DNA of 64,000 bases from Azospirillum canadense (GCF_025961225.1 NZ_JAOQNG010000001.1:2638001-2702000); one strand, 5' to 3'; shown: positions 53,035 through 62,484, numbered from the stretch's first letter. The notes: generated by a model from the letters alone, not told the origin. Numbers and translations are program-made.

Positions 53035-55149
53035 TCAGAATGTCGCGCGGACGCCCGCGTACACGCTGCGCCCTTCACCCGGATAGAAGATCTGGGTGCC
53101 GGCCTTGCGGGCGTCGGTGACCGTGCTGATGTCGCTGACGTAGTGCTTGTTCGTCAGGTTGCGGGCGTCGACGAACAGCAGGACGCCGTTGGGCAGTTCG
53201 ACACCCGTCTGCAGCCCGAGCAGCGTGTAGCCCGGCGCGCGCAGCGTGTTCGCCTGGTCCGCCCAGGCGCCGGTCGGCACCCAATCCACCGTCGGCGTGA
53301 CGTAGAACCCGTCGGGCCGGCTGTAGGTGAGCGTGGTGCGCAGGACGTGCTCGGGCGCGCCGGCGATGGTGTTGTTGCCGTACTGCCGGTCGTTGCGGAA
53401 GGTGAAGTCGTTGAAGGTCCACACTTGACCGAGGACAAGCTTGTCGCCGGCGCCGGGCCCCGACACATCCCGCACCACGTCGGCGCGCGCGCCGAACTCA
53501 ATGCCCTGGTGCAGCGTGCGCCCGGCGTTGAAGGTGGCTGCCGGGATGTCGGGGTTGGTGGTGAACTGCAGCATCTCGCCGCGCAGCATCGAGCGGTAGG
53601 CCGTGACGTCCCAGCCGAAGCGCCCGACGTCGCCGCGCGTGCCGATCTCCGCGGTCCAGGCGTGCTGCGCCTGCAACGGCACGAAGCCCGGCCGCCCGTT
53701 GGCCTGCGTCTGCGTCAGGTCGCCGAAGTCGGGCATGTCCTGGCTGCGCGTGACGTCGGCGAAGACCTGGACGTTCGCCCGCGGCTCCCACAGCACGCCG
53801 ATCTTCGGGTTCACGCCCGCGTAGGTCTGGCTGGAGTCGCGGCGCGGGTTCCATTTGTCGGTGAACTCCCGCTCATTGCGCAGGACCTTGGCGCCGGTCA
53901 TCAGGGCCACGGTCGGCGTCAGGAACAGCCGGTTCTCCGCATAAGCCTCGACGTTGCGGGCGTCCTGGCGGGTGTTGGCGGTCTGCGCGCCCCGGCTGCC
54001 GGCGACGTTGACGAACTGCAGCGCCGTGGTGTTGCCGGCGAAGGCCCGCGCGCCGACGATCAGGTCGTCGCGCATGCCCCCGACCGTGAAGGAGGTCGAG
54101 TAGCGCGGCGCCACGCCGTAGGTCCAGCCGTCCTGGTCGATGACCTGGAAGATGGGGTGGAACAGCTTCTTGTGGATCGCCCACGTGTCGACGTCGACCT
54201 GCCCACCGTCGAGATGGACGGTGGTCCGGTTGGCCACCCGCTCCGTCCAGGTCATGCGCGACTGGTTCCCGGCGACCGCGCTGGGCGCCGCCTTGGTCGG
54301 GTTGTGCAGCGCGTCGCCGAGGCTGAGGGCGCCCGGCAGCTGCTGGTCGACGATGTAGGCGCCGACGTAGAAGCGCGTCTCCACGTCAGGGTTGAAGCGG
54401 TAACCGACGTTGCCGTTGATCAGCTCGCCCTGCTGGCGCGAATGCTGGCGGAAACCGTCGGCGTGGGTCACCGTTCCGCTGATCAGGAAATCGGCGTCGC
54501 CGAGGTCCCGCGAGACCTGTCCGCTGGCCCGCGCCGTGCCATAGCTGCCGCCCTCCAGCCGCAGGATGTTGGGCGCCACCGCGGTCCGCGCCGTCGGCGT
54601 CACGAAGTTGATGGCCCCGCCGAGCGTCGAGGAGCCGTAGGCCAGCCCGTTGCCGCCGCGGAACACCTCGGTGTAGCGCAGGCCCAGCGGGTCGATCTGG
54701 TAGAAGTCGCCGCTGCCGTCGGCGAGGTTGACCGGGATTCCGTCCTGCAGCACCTCCAGGCCGCGCAGGTGGTAGCCGCGGGCGAGGCCGGATCCGCGCA
54801 CCGAAAGCCGAACCTCCTGGCCGTAGCGGCTCTGAACGAAGACGCCGGGCGTGTCCTGAAGGACATCGCGCAGGTTCCCGGCGTTGCGGCCCTTGTAGGA
54901 CTCGCTGTCCACGAATCCGACCGAGCCGGGCGTCCGGTTCAGGTCCTCGCGCGCCTGCTCGGCGGTCGGGGCGGTCAGGGAGCCGGCGGCCTGCGCGTTG
55001 ATGGTCAGCGTGTCCAGCGTGATCGGCTTGTCCGATGCGGGCGATGGGGGCGTGGCGGTCTGCGCCATGGCCGGCGACAGCGCGGTGGTCATCATGAGAA
55101 GCGTGGCAAGCGCGATGGCGCCCGTGCCGATGTTTTGGGTACGAGTCAC
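53035..55149 (-). CDS. TonB-dependent outer-membrane receptor
   Basis: 704 residues from a GTG (GGGGAG 7 bases upstream). Signal peptide to about residue 30 (SPAMAQ). The TonB box is probably ITLDTLTINA. The plug domain has LRDVLQDTPGVFVQSRYGQEV, then RLSVRGSGLARGYHLRGLEVL and DGIPVNLADGSGDFYQIDPLG, and GGNGLAYGSSTLGGAINFV, all FecA-like. The barrel ends with ARNLTNKHYVSDIS and a terminal Phe (GVRATF). FecA-like plugs suggest a ferric chelate, but the operon (YcnI, DUF2946-like proteins, TonB/ExbBD) suggests copper or a copper chelate. It is the last gene of the operon. Confidence 0.93.
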   Translation of the reverse strand: MTRTQNIGTGAIALATLLMMTTALSPAMAQTATPPSPASDKPITLDTLTINAQAAGSLTAPTAEQAREDLNRTPGSVGFVDSESYKGRNAGNLRDVLQDTPGVFVQSRYGQEVRLSVRGSGLARGYHLRGLEVLQDGIPVNLADGSGDFYQIDPLGLRYTEVFRGGNGLAYGSSTLGGAINFVTPTARTAVAPNILRLEGGSYGTARASGQVSRDLGDADFLISGTVTHADGFRQHSRQQGELINGNVGYRFNPDVETRFYVGAYIVDQQLPGALSLGDALHNPTKAAPSAVAGNQSRMTWTERVANRTTVHLDGGQVDVDTWAIHKKLFHPIFQVIDQDGWTYGVAPRYSTSFTVGGMRDDLIVGARAFAGNTTALQFVNVAGSRGAQTANTRQDARNVEAYAENRLFLTPTVALMTGAKVLRNEREFTDKWNPRRDSSQTYAGVNPKIGVLWEPRANVQVFADVTRSQDMPDFGDLTQTQANGRPGFVPLQAQHAWTAEIGTRGDVGRFGWDVTAYRSMLRGEMLQFTTNPDIPAATFNAGRTLHQGIEFGARADVVRDVSGPGAGDKLVLGQVWTFNDFTFRNDRQYGNNTIAGAPEHVLRTTLTYSRPDGFYVTPTVDWVPTGAWADQANTLRAPGYTLLGLQTGVELPNGVLLFVDARNLTNKHYVSDISTVTDARKAGTQIFYPGEGRSVYAGVRATF

Positions 55150-55191
55150 AAGAGGTCTCCCCTCGGGCCGGCGGCAGCGCCGGCCGATGAT

Positions 55192-55611
55192 TCACGTCGA
55201 CGATGATGCGAAGGCGTGGGGAGGACCCGGCGGGGCACGGGCGTTGGGACGGCGGCCGCGTGGACGGCGGCGTGGGAGGGGCTTCGCGGGAACCGCCCGA
55301 AGCTGATACCTTCGCCATGGGCGCGGCACGGCGACATCCGCCGTGAGCAGCGTTGCCGGCGCCGTGCAGCACACTTGGCACGCCAGACAGGGCGCATGGT
55401 CGTGCCGCGCGTCGGGCGCGGTCGGCGGCGGGCTTTCGCCGCCCCCTTCGTGCACACACATAGCCTCCGCCGCGACCACCTGGGCCATCCCGGCCGCCAG
55501 CATCGCCACGGCCTGCCGCGGCACCTGAACCAGGAGCAGAAGCAGGCTTGTGGCCAGCACGACGGCGAGCGTGGCGGTCCAGCGCGGAAGGGGGCGGAGG
55601 CGGCGCGTCAT
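55192..55611 (-). CDS. DUF2946-like Cys/His-rich membrane-linked protein
   Basis: 139 residues from the ATG at 55611 (a GTG at 55623 adds four). One N-terminal membrane segment (ATLAVVLATSLLLLLVQ) is followed by EAMCVHEGGG, then RHDHAPCLACQVCCTAP, a cluster of His and Cys that could hold Cu(I), and a basic Arg/Pro-rich tail. DUF2946 proteins share a hydrophobic N-terminus and a C-x2-C cluster and lie near copper genes. Function unproven. It lies between tonB and the receptor gene in the operon. Confidence 0.75.
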   Translation of the reverse strand: MTRRLRPLPRWTATLAVVLATSLLLLLVQVPRQAVAMLAAGMAQVVAAEAMCVHEGGGESPPPTAPDARHDHAPCLACQVCCTAPATLLTADVAVPRPWRRYQLRAVPAKPLPRRRPRGRRPNARAPPGPPHAFASSST

Positions 55612-55627
55612 GCCAGGGGCCACTTCC

Positions 55628-56440
55628 TCATTGCAGGGCGAACTGCACGGGGAGAACGATGTCGAGCCGGTCGGCGGCGATGCCCTCCGGAATCGGCGGC
55701 AAGGGCGCGGCGCGCTCGATCATCGTTTCGACCTGACGGTCCAGGCTCGCGACGCCCGAGCCGCGCTCGATGGTCCAGGACAGCACCCGCCCGTCGCGCG
55801 CGACGGCGAAGCGCAGCAGCACCGTGCCCTGCTCGCGGGCCAGTTGGGCGGCGCGCGGATAGACCTTGTAGCGGGCGAGGCGGGCCTGAATCGCCGCGAG
55901 GTAGTCCGGCGGCGGTCCGGCGACGCGGGCGGGCGCCGGGGGTGCCGCGGGGCCCGGTGCGGCGGAGGCCGGTGGGGACGATGCCGCCGCGGGCGCCGCG
56001 TCGCGCGGCACGGTGGCCGGCGGCGGCCGATGGACCACGGCCGACGGCTTCGGCGGAACCGGGCGCTGGGGCTTGGGAGGGGGCAGTGGAACCAACACCG
56101 CCGCCGTCGGAACGGCCGGAGGCGGCGTGGGGTCCGGAGCGGGCGGTGGCGGCACCTCCGGAACCGGCGGTTCCGGATCGGTGGGCGGCTCCACCGGGGG
56201 AACCTCCGCGGCCATTGGTGGCGGGACAACGGGCTCGCTCACCTCCGGAACGACCGGGGGCTCCGGCAGCGGCTCGGCCTCAACGGCGCGCGCCTCTTCG
56301 ATTGGCGGCAACGAAACTTCGATGCGCAGGACCGGCGGCGCCGGCGGGGGCAGCCCGTGCGACGCCATCAGACCCGCCAGCACCGCGGCGTGTGCCGAGA
56401 CCGACAGACCGGGAGCCCAACGGCGGACCATCCAGGCCAT
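55628..56440 (-). CDS. tonB: Energy transducer TonB
   Basis: 270 residues. A membrane anchor (SVSAHAAVLAGLMASHG) precedes a very Pro-rich span (about 40-180) that crosses the periplasm, and the TonB C-terminal domain YLAAIQARLARYKVYPRAAQ, then GTVLLRFAVARDGRVLSWTI and GIAADRLDIVLPVQFALQ. It delivers proton-motive energy to outer-membrane receptors. It lies directly after exbD (3 bases) and before the DUF2946-like gene, so it serves this operon's receptor. Confidence 0.95.
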   Translation of the reverse strand: MAWMVRRWAPGLSVSAHAAVLAGLMASHGLPPPAPPVLRIEVSLPPIEEARAVEAEPLPEPPVVPEVSEPVVPPPMAAEVPPVEPPTDPEPPVPEVPPPPAPDPTPPPAVPTAAVLVPLPPPKPQRPVPPKPSAVVHRPPPATVPRDAAPAAASSPPASAAPGPAAPPAPARVAGPPPDYLAAIQARLARYKVYPRAAQLAREQGTVLLRFAVARDGRVLSWTIERGSGVASLDRQVETMIERAAPLPPIPEGIAADRLDIVLPVQFALQ

Positions 56441-56443
56441 GGC

Positions 56444-56911
56444 TCAGGGCCTCCCGGTGCCGGCCGGCGCCGCCGCCGGCCCTTCGGCCATCAGCGAAAC
56501 CCGTGTGAAGCCGGCCCGACTCACCTGCCCCATCAGCTCCATCACGCGGCCGTAGCTGAGGGACTGGTCCCCACGCACGTGGACGACCGCCTCCGGGTCC
56601 TCCGCGGCGAGCGCCGCCAACCGCGCCGGCATGTCGGCGGGCGCGACCTCGTCACTGCGCAGGAACAGGCGGCCGTCGCGGTCCACGCTGACGACCACCG
56701 GCTGGCGCGGCTGGCTGACCGCCTGGGCGGCGGTCTTGGGCAGCTGCACGGGAACACCCGCCGTCATCAGCGGGGCCGCCACCATGAAGATGATGAGCAG
56801 GACTAGCATCACGTCGATGAAGGGCGTGACGTTGATCTCGGCGACGGGGCGGTAGGAGACATCGTCTCCCGTCCCGAGCCCCACTCCGCCATCGGTCGGT
56901 GCCATGCCCAT
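56444..56911 (-). CDS. exbD: Biopolymer transport protein ExbD
   Basis: 155 residues. The conserved start RPVAEINVTPFIDVMLVLLIIFMVAAPLM contains the essential Asp in the single membrane helix. The periplasmic domain (VVVSVDRDGRLFLRSDEV, VHVRGDQSLSYGRVMELMG) is typical. Its ATG overlaps the exbB stop by one base (TGATG), so the two are coupled. Confidence 0.95.
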   Translation of the reverse strand: MGMAPTDGGVGLGTGDDVSYRPVAEINVTPFIDVMLVLLIIFMVAAPLMTAGVPVQLPKTAAQAVSQPRQPVVVSVDRDGRLFLRSDEVAPADMPARLAALAAEDPEAVVHVRGDQSLSYGRVMELMGQVSRAGFTRVSLMAEGPAAAPAGTGRP

Positions 56912-57576
56912 CACTCGGCCGCCTTCAGGTGGACGACGCGCTCCCGCGCCATGCGGCCGGCCAGCCGGCCGATGGCCACGGACAGCCTTTGCGACAGCCG
57001 GCCCAGCGTGCCGGTCAGCGTGTTGTAGGCGACCACGGCGGGGATCGCCGCGACCAGCCCGATGGCGGTGGCGAACAGCGCCTCGGCGATGCCGGGCGCC
57101 ACCACGGCGAGGCTGGTGTCGTTCGATTGGGCGATGGCGGTGAAGCTGTGCACGATGCCCCACACCGTGCCGAACAGCCCGACGAAGGGCGCCGACGAAC
57201 CGACGGTGGCGAGCACCGGCAAGTGGGCGTCCAGCCGGCGCAGCTCCTCCACCATGGCGACCCGCATGGCACGCTCCAGCCGGTCGCGCGTGGCGGCGCG
57301 GCTCTCGCCGGGGTCGTGGTCCAGGGCCTCCCGGCGCGCGGCGGCGGCGATGGTGGCCAGGAGGCCCGGCGCGTCGGCCGTGTCGAGGTCGGCGCCCTCC
57401 GCGACGGCCGCCTCGAAACGCTGCGTCTGCCGTTTGGCGCGCCCGAGCGCCACCGCCTTGTCGAGAACGATCGCCCAGCAGATCACCGAGGCGAGGACGA
57501 GCAGGATCATCACACCCTTCACCACCGGATCGGCGGCGACGAAGAGACCGATGACCGAGAGATCATGGTTCGGCAC
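56911..57576 (-). CDS. exbB: Biopolymer transport protein ExbB
   Basis: 221 residues from a GTG with AGGAGG 6 bases before it; an ATG at 57609 reads through that site and is less likely. Three membrane helices: VVKGVMILLVLASVICWAIVL (N-terminal), LATVGSSAPFVGLFGTVWGIV and IGLVAAIPAVVAYNTLTG. The block ATVGSSAPFVGLFGTVWG is the MotA/TolQ/ExbB signature. It forms the proton channel of the TonB complex with ExbD. Confidence 0.95.
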   Translation of the reverse strand: MPNHDLSVIGLFVAADPVVKGVMILLVLASVICWAIVLDKAVALGRAKRQTQRFEAAVAEGADLDTADAPGLLATIAAAARREALDHDPGESRAATRDRLERAMRVAMVEELRRLDAHLPVLATVGSSAPFVGLFGTVWGIVHSFTAIAQSNDTSLAVVAPGIAEALFATAIGLVAAIPAVVAYNTLTGTLGRLSQRLSVAIGRLAGRMARERVVHLKAAE

Positions 57577-57672
57577 GGAAGCCTCCTTGCTCCGCGCGTG
57601 GCCAGCCACGCGCGAAGGCAGCGTGCGCAGCGGCGCGCGTTGTGTCGCTGATGAACTGGCGGACGGGGCCGC

Positions 57673-58200
57673 TCAGCGGTTCGGGGCGGCGGTGAGCGTC
57701 ACGGTCGGTGCCGGTTCGCGCCCTTCCGGCTTTCCGGGTTCGGGAAGCTCGATCCAACGGCTGGCCGTCGTCCCGCACTCCTGCACGACCGGGAACGGCA
57801 GCACCGTGCCGGCCGACCGCTTGGGCAGCTGTGCGAGGAAGATGAACTCGTCGTACCAGCCGTCCGGCAGGGAGCCGCCGGTCCAGGCGATCTCGGTGAC
57901 GCCGCGGGTGATGGTGCGGCCGTGCGATTCGTAGGCTTGGGCGTAATCGCCTTCCTTGGTCGCCAGCTCCCAGCCCGGCTTCGGCATCGGCTTGACCCCG
58001 ATCACCCCCTCCGGCAGACGGATGCGGACCGCCGTGGTGGTGGCGCCGGCGCAACCGTGCGGCACACGGAGGACGGCCTTGTAATAGCTGCCGGCGGGGG
58101 CCTCGCGGGTTTCCAGCGAGACGTGTGCCGAGGCGGTGCCGGCCGCAGCGGCCAGGCACAGCAGCCCGGCGCCGAGCGCCAGGGCGTGGACGTGTTTCAT
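57673..58200 (-). CDS. YcnI-family copper-binding protein (DUF1775)
   Basis: 175 residues. Signal peptide to about residue 25 (AAAAGTASA), so the mature protein starts with the N-terminal His of AHVSLETREAPAG, the copper-binding end of YcnI. The fold continues with YYKAVLRVPHGCAGATTTAVRI and GWELATKEGDY. The conserved Trp and Glu of the copper brace are seen in EIAWTGGSLPDGWYDEF. It lacks the C-terminal membrane helix of Bacillus YcnI and so is probably free in the periplasm. GGAG stands 6 bases before the ATG. Confidence 0.9.
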   Translation of the reverse strand: MKHVHALALGAGLLCLAAAAGTASAHVSLETREAPAGSYYKAVLRVPHGCAGATTTAVRIRLPEGVIGVKPMPKPGWELATKEGDYAQAYESHGRTITRGVTEIAWTGGSLPDGWYDEFIFLAQLPKRSAGTVLPFPVVQECGTTASRWIELPEPGKPEGREPAPTVTLTAAPNR

Positions 58201-58281
58201 GGTGGCTCCGAACAGGGATCGGGCAGAGGGATCAGATGCGGGGATCCGTCAAAGGCGCGGTCGGCGCCCGGCTGTGGACGA

Positions 58282-58764
58282 TCAGACCTGTTCGGCGGCC
58301 GGCGGTGCGCGCGGCCCGCTTCCAACGAAGAAGAGTTGCGGCGGACGAATCCCCGGCTGTGCAAGAACCACGGCCGCTGCATAGCTCACCGGAACGGCAA
58401 GCTCCGCTCCGGGGTGGGTCGGCGTTCCGTGCGTGTTCAGCGCGAGGCAGAACGCGCACAGTTCCTCATGCGGGTGCCGGTCGGCCGGCGCCGACTTGGC
58501 GGGCCACGCCGCCCCGTCGGGATGATGGTGAAGGGCGTGCTGGACGTGCTGGGCCGCAACCACTGGAGCTTGCTGCCGGGCCGCCATGGCGAAGTCCGGG
58601 ACGATCGTCTGCACCAGGATCGCCAACACCGCGAGGCACACCGCCATCCCGACCCATCCTCGGGCCGACGACGGCCTGCGCCGTCCGACCCCATGCGTCC
58701 GGGCGAAGCCGCTTGAAGCGGTTCTCCCGACACTGCGGTTGCGGATGAGGCGGCGACCCGTCAT
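58282..58764 (-). CDS. DUF2946-like His/Cys-rich membrane-linked protein
   Basis: 160 residues from the ATG at 58764; an ATG at 58821 would add 19. A membrane helix (MAVCLAVLAILVQTIVPDF, about residues 40-60) is followed by a His-rich loop (HVQHALHHHPDG), then HPHEELCAFCLALNTHG with a C-x2-C pair, like DUF2946 and CopL-like small proteins. A metal-binding or insertion role in the periplasm is inferred. It is the first gene of the seven-gene operon that ends in the TonB-dependent receptor. No strong promoter is assigned upstream. Confidence 0.7.
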   Translation of the reverse strand: MTGRRLIRNRSVGRTASSGFARTHGVGRRRPSSARGWVGMAVCLAVLAILVQTIVPDFAMAARQQAPVVAAQHVQHALHHHPDGAAWPAKSAPADRHPHEELCAFCLALNTHGTPTHPGAELAVPVSYAAAVVLAQPGIRPPQLFFVGSGPRAPPAAEQV

Positions 58765-59075
58765 GGCGGTGGACTGCTCGAACGTGGTGGAGCGTGTTGT
58801 CGTGCCCACCGATACCCGCATTTACGGACCGGGCGCTTGTCCGTGATCAAGTGTCGGACGGCTTTTCAGCGACGCTGCTCCAAGAACTCGTCCAGGTCAG
58901 AATCCTCTTGGCCCTGATCTTCCCGCCGATCGAGCCGCCGGCCTGATCGGCGCAACGGTGCGCAGCGGAAGTGGCTGGAATATCGAGGCGCGGCGCACGG
59001 ATGGTGGATCCTCCATCCTTCCAGCCGCAAACTGAGGCGGCTATCCGCGCCAGACTCTTCTGTTTATTTTCAAGC

Positions 59076-59160
59076 TGGTGCGGGCGGCGGGACTCGAACC
59101 CGCATACCAGAGGGTGAGGGATTTTAAGTCCCTTGCGTCTACCAATTCCGCCACGCCCGC
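59076..59160 (-). tRNA. tRNA-Leu, anticodon UAA
   Basis: 85 bases on the minus strand, including an encoded 3' CCA (59076-59078). The acceptor stem is GCGGGCG / CGCCCGC. The anticodon loop CTTAAAA (stem GGGA/TCCC) gives anticodon TAA. The T arm has GGGTTCGAGTCCC. A long variable arm of about 13 bases marks it as a class II tRNA, and the sequence TGGTAGACGC in the D arm is typical of tRNA-Leu. Confidence 0.97.
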
Positions 59161-59350
59161 GCACCGTCGGCGGATCGGTGTCCAGACGCAATCAAACGCG
59201 CCCGTCGGGGTTGCATATTATTGTATGCAGCCCTCCGCTCCGCCCGATTGACTTAGACAATCGGGAGGCGTTTGGTCAAGAACCGTGCACGCTTGGGACG
59301 GAATCACCATATTTTTCCCACGCAACCTCAACGATTACCGGAGGGCGGGG

Positions 59351-59518
59351 ATGGAGTCGTTCAACTGGCTGGGGCTGGTCAGTCTTCTGATGGTGGCGGT
59401 GCTCGTCGTGCCGGCGGCGCTGGGCCGGAACCGGCGCACATGGCTGCCCTATGCGGCCGTCTGGGCCGCCGTCATCGTGGTGCTGGTCTGGGCCTACCAG
59501 ACCTTCGGACCCTTTTAG
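59351..59518 (+). CDS. Small membrane protein
   Basis: 55 residues after GGAGGG. Two hydrophobic helices (WLGLVSLLMVAVLVVPAAL and LPYAAVWAAVIVVLVWAY) are joined by a basic loop (GRNRRTW), and the end is TFGPF. The G-R-N-R-R loop and WAY-x2-GPF end recall a short protein that in alphaproteobacteria often precedes a retropepsin-like protease gene; here no such gene follows. Role unknown. Confidence 0.7.
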   Translation: MESFNWLGLVSLLMVAVLVVPAALGRNRRTWLPYAAVWAAVIVVLVWAYQTFGPF

Positions 59519-59557
59519 GCCGCTTGCCTCCGGGCAAGCCGCGCCGGGGCCCGCGCG

Positions 59558-59803
59558 TCAGGGACGCGTGTCCTCGTTCAGGGTCATCACGCCGATCCCC
59601 ATCGCCACGCTGCCGAAGGTGACAATCAAACCGGCGTACAGCATCACCGCGGCGATGATGCCGTGATCGCTGCTGCCCATCAGCGTCGCCAAGTTGGCGA
59701 CGTCGAACACGAGGAGGCCGGTGCCGAGCACGACAGCCCCGGCAACCCCCGACAGCAAGTGTTTCAACAGGAACAGGACGGCCGCTTTTTCGAAAGGTTT
59801 CAT
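59558..59803 (-). CDS. Small two-helix membrane protein
   Basis: 81 residues from the ATG at 59803 (MKPFEKAAVLFLLKHLL). Hydrophobic segments near residues 18-38 (VAGAVVLGTGLLVFDVANLA) and 48-72 (IIAAVMLYAGLIVTFGSVAMG). Upstream readings start in lower-quality sequence. No family recognised. It lies between convergent and same-strand genes and may follow the CinA-type gene. Confidence 0.7.
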   Translation of the reverse strand: MKPFEKAAVLFLLKHLLSGVAGAVVLGTGLLVFDVANLATLMGSSDHGIIAAVMLYAGLIVTFGSVAMGIGVMTLNEDTRP

Positions 59804-59903
59804 GGCACGACGCTTCACATCGTCACTCCCTCTCGTCCCAACATAATCTTGTATAGTGTCGCGACAATATGTCGCACCAAGCAACTTCCGACGTATCCGG
59901 CCA

Positions 59904-60689
59904 CTAGCCTTTCGTACCAACCGTGATGTTGGGCGTGCCGCCCAGCCGGCGCACGATCCCCGCCAACTCCTCCGTCGCGGCCTCCAGCCGGGGCTCGTCG
60001 GTGCCGCGCAGGACGAGGCTGACGCCGAAGTAGCCGTTCCGGAAATAGGGGTAGCTGCCGATCTCCAGCTCCGGGTGACGGTCCTGCAACGCGCCAAGTT
60101 CGGCGGCGATCACGCCCTCCGCCAGCTCGCAGGCCACGGTGCGGGCGTGCAGGGCCGGGCCGCCCTGCAGGCGGGGCAGGACGCCGTCGAGCATCGCCTG
60201 CATGATGTTCGGCACACCGGCCATGACGAAGACGTTGCCGATGCGGAAGCCCGGCGCCGCGCTGATCGGGTTGTCGATCAGCTCACCGCCGGCTGGGATG
60301 TTGGCCATGCGCAGCCGCGCCTCGTTCAGCTTCGACGGGTCGCCGTAATGCCGTTCCAACCGGGCGACGGCCTCCGGGTTGCGTTCCAGCGCCACGCCGA
60401 AGGCCTTGGCGACGCAGGCCGAGGTGATGTCGTCGTGGGTCGGGCCGATGCCGCCGGTGGTGAAGACGTAGCTGTAGCGGGCGCGCAGCGCGTCCAGCGC
60501 CGCAATGATCTCCTCCTCCACGTCCGGGACGACGCGGGCCTCGCGCAGGAGGACGCCGATCCCGCCCAGCTTTTCCGCGATGTGCGGAAGGTTGGCGTCC
60601 TTGGTGCGGCCGGACAGGATCTCGTTGCCGATGATCAGGACGGCGGCGGTCGGATTGGCGGCCGTGGGATTCGATTCAAGCGTGGTCAT
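59904..60689 (-). CDS. CinA-type molybdopterin-binding domain protein
   Basis: 261 residues, the stand-alone MoCF-like half of CinA (competence/damage-inducible protein A, COG1058). Features are [21 protein letters not shown] at about residue 17, [39 protein letters not shown] near residue 76 and [14 protein letters not shown]. The C-terminal NMN amidohydrolase domain of full CinA is absent, as is usual in alphaproteobacteria, where it is a separate gene (pncC). The exact reaction is unknown; some relatives hydrolyse ADP-ribose. Confidence 0.9.
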   Translation of the reverse strand: MTTLESNPTAANPTAAVLIIGNEILSGRTKDANLPHIAEKLGGIGVLLREARVVPDVEEEIIAALDALRARYSYVFTTGGIGPTHDDITSACVAKAFGVALERNPEAVARLERHYGDPSKLNEARLRMANIPAGGELIDNPISAAPGFRIGNVFVMAGVPNIMQAMLDGVLPRLQGGPALHARTVACELAEGVIAAELGALQDRHPELEIGSYPYFRNGYFGVSLVLRGTDEPRLEAATEELAGIVRRLGGTPNITVGTKG

Positions 60690-60775
60690 GCGCGGACGGC
60701 TCCGGTCTCGGATGGCGCAGGGGTGGTCCGGCAGGCTTGCCGGAAGGAAGGGGCGGCTTTAACCTAGCCCACAAG

Positions 60776-61501
60776 ATGCGCTTCCCCACCCCCCTCCTTC
60801 AAGGCCGCCTCGTCCGCCGCTACAAACGCTTCCTCGCCGATGTCGAGCTGAGCGGCGAGGTCGTGACCGCCCACGTCCCCAATTCCGGCACCATGATCGG
60901 CGTCGACGCGCCGGGCTCCGCCGTCTGGCTGTCGCGGTCGGACAACCCAAATCGCAAGCTCGCCCACACTCTTGAATTGGTGGAGGCGGATGGGACCTTG
61001 GTGGGCGTCAACACCGCGCACCCCAATGGGCTGGTCGCTGCGGCAATCGCCGCCGGCACGATCCCGGAACTGGCCGGCTACCCCCGCCTGCGGCGCGAGG
61101 TGAAATACGGAAAGAACTCCCGCATCGACGTGCTGTTGGAGGACGATGCCCAGAACGGAGGGCGTCCGCCGGTCTATGTGGAGGTGAAGAACGTCCACCT
61201 GCGCCGGCCGGGCAGCGGCGACGGGCTGGGCGCCGAGTTCCCGGACTGCGTCACCGCCCGCGGGGCGAAGCATTTGGAAGAGATGGCCGAGATGGTGCGC
61301 CAGGGCGCGCGGGCCGTGATGGTGTACCTTGTCCAGCGGAACGACTGCGCCTACTTCCGGGTTGCCGCCGACATCGATCCCACCTACGACGCAGGCCTGC
61401 GCCGCGCACGCGAATCGGGGGTGGAAGCCGTGTGCTGGTCCTGTAGGATCACACCGGAGGCGATCGAGCTGGACCGGCCGCTGCCGATCCGCATGGACTG
61501 A
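60776..61501 (+). CDS. sfsA: Sugar fermentation stimulation protein homologue SfsA
   Basis: 241 residues. OB-like N-terminal part: [21 protein letters not shown], then [21 protein letters not shown]. The nuclease-like C-terminal part has [27 protein letters not shown] and [16 protein letters not shown], the conserved residues of this DNA-binding, nuclease-fold family. The ATG at 60776 begins the family's first block. It is divergent from the CinA-type gene, and sfsA-map-radC is a recurring order in alphaproteobacteria. Confidence 0.95.
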   Translation: MRFPTPLLQGRLVRRYKRFLADVELSGEVVTAHVPNSGTMIGVDAPGSAVWLSRSDNPNRKLAHTLELVEADGTLVGVNTAHPNGLVAAAIAAGTIPELAGYPRLRREVKYGKNSRIDVLLEDDAQNGGRPPVYVEVKNVHLRRPGSGDGLGAEFPDCVTARGAKHLEEMAEMVRQGARAVMVYLVQRNDCAYFRVAADIDPTYDAGLRRARESGVEAVCWSCRITPEAIELDRPLPIRMD

Positions 61502-61567
61502 TCGCCGGGACGGGTGCGCGACATTATTGCTTACCGGCCGCAGGGCCGATCAACAGGGGCTACTCTC

Positions 61568-62401
61568 TTGGACCACAACGACCTCGATTCCCATCGCATC
61601 CGGATCCACGGGCCGGAGGACTTCGAGGGCATGCGCAAGGCCGGACGGCTGGCCGCCGCGACGCTCGACTTCATCACGCCCTACGTGCAGCCGGGGGTCA
61701 CGACCGGCGAGCTGGACCGGCTGCTGGAGCAGTACATCCGCGACCACGGCGGCGTGCCGGCGCCGCTCGGCTACCGCGGCTTTCCGAAGGCGAACTGCAT
61801 CTCCGTCAATCACGTCGTCTGCCACGGCATCCCGGGCGAGAAGCGTCTGATGAACGGCGATATCCTGAACATCGACGTCACCCCAATCCTCGACGGCTGG
61901 TATGGCGACAGCAGCCGCATGTACCTGTGCGGCGACGTCGGCGTGAAGGCGAAGAAGCTGGTGGAGGTCACCTACGACGCGCTGATGATCGGCATTGCCC
62001 AGGTGAAGCCGGGCGCCACGCTGGGCGACGTCGGCCACGCCATCCAGACCTTCGCGGAAGGCCACCGCTTCTCCGTCGTGCGCGACTTCTGCGGCCACGG
62101 GCTTGGGCGCGTCTTCCACGAACCGCCGTCGGTCCTGCATTTCGGCAACCCCGGCACCGGCGTGGTGCTGAGGGAAGGCATGATCTTCACCATCGAGCCG
62201 ATGATCAACGCCGGCCGTTACGACGTGAAGATCCTGGGCGACGGCTGGACCGCCGTGACCAAGGACAAGTCCCTGTCGGCCCAGTTCGAGCATTCCATCG
62301 GCGTGACCAAGGACGGTTGCGAGATCTTCACCCTCTCTCCCGCCGGCTACACCAAGCCGCCCTACGAGCTTCCCGCGGAGGAAGCCAAGGTCGCGGTCTG
62401 A
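61568..62401 (+). CDS. map: Methionine aminopeptidase, type I
   Basis: 277 residues from a TTG (MDHNDLDSHRIRIHG...); a GTG at 61514 would add 18 residues of poor quality. It removes the N-terminal Met from new proteins. The metal ligands are visible: the two Asp in IDVTPILDGWYGDSSRMY, His in GHGLGRVFHE, Glu in FTIEPMIN and Glu in AQFEHSIGV. NHVVCHGIPG is the substrate-site His block. It lies 66 bases after sfsA in the same direction. Confidence 0.95.
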   Translation: MDHNDLDSHRIRIHGPEDFEGMRKAGRLAAATLDFITPYVQPGVTTGELDRLLEQYIRDHGGVPAPLGYRGFPKANCISVNHVVCHGIPGEKRLMNGDILNIDVTPILDGWYGDSSRMYLCGDVGVKAKKLVEVTYDALMIGIAQVKPGATLGDVGHAIQTFAEGHRFSVVRDFCGHGLGRVFHEPPSVLHFGNPGTGVVLREGMIFTIEPMINAGRYDVKILGDGWTAVTKDKSLSAQFEHSIGVTKDGCEIFTLSPAGYTKPPYELPAEEAKVAV

Positions 62402-62484
62402 GCGGATTTCCCGACGCAGTTCCGGTGCGATTTTCCCGCGGAAGAGGTATAGTCCGGCGCACACCTATGTAGGACAGCGCCGGA

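Noticed and set aside
58847..59191. 114-codon minus-strand frame
   Set aside because: It runs through the tRNA-Leu gene and has no family similarity.
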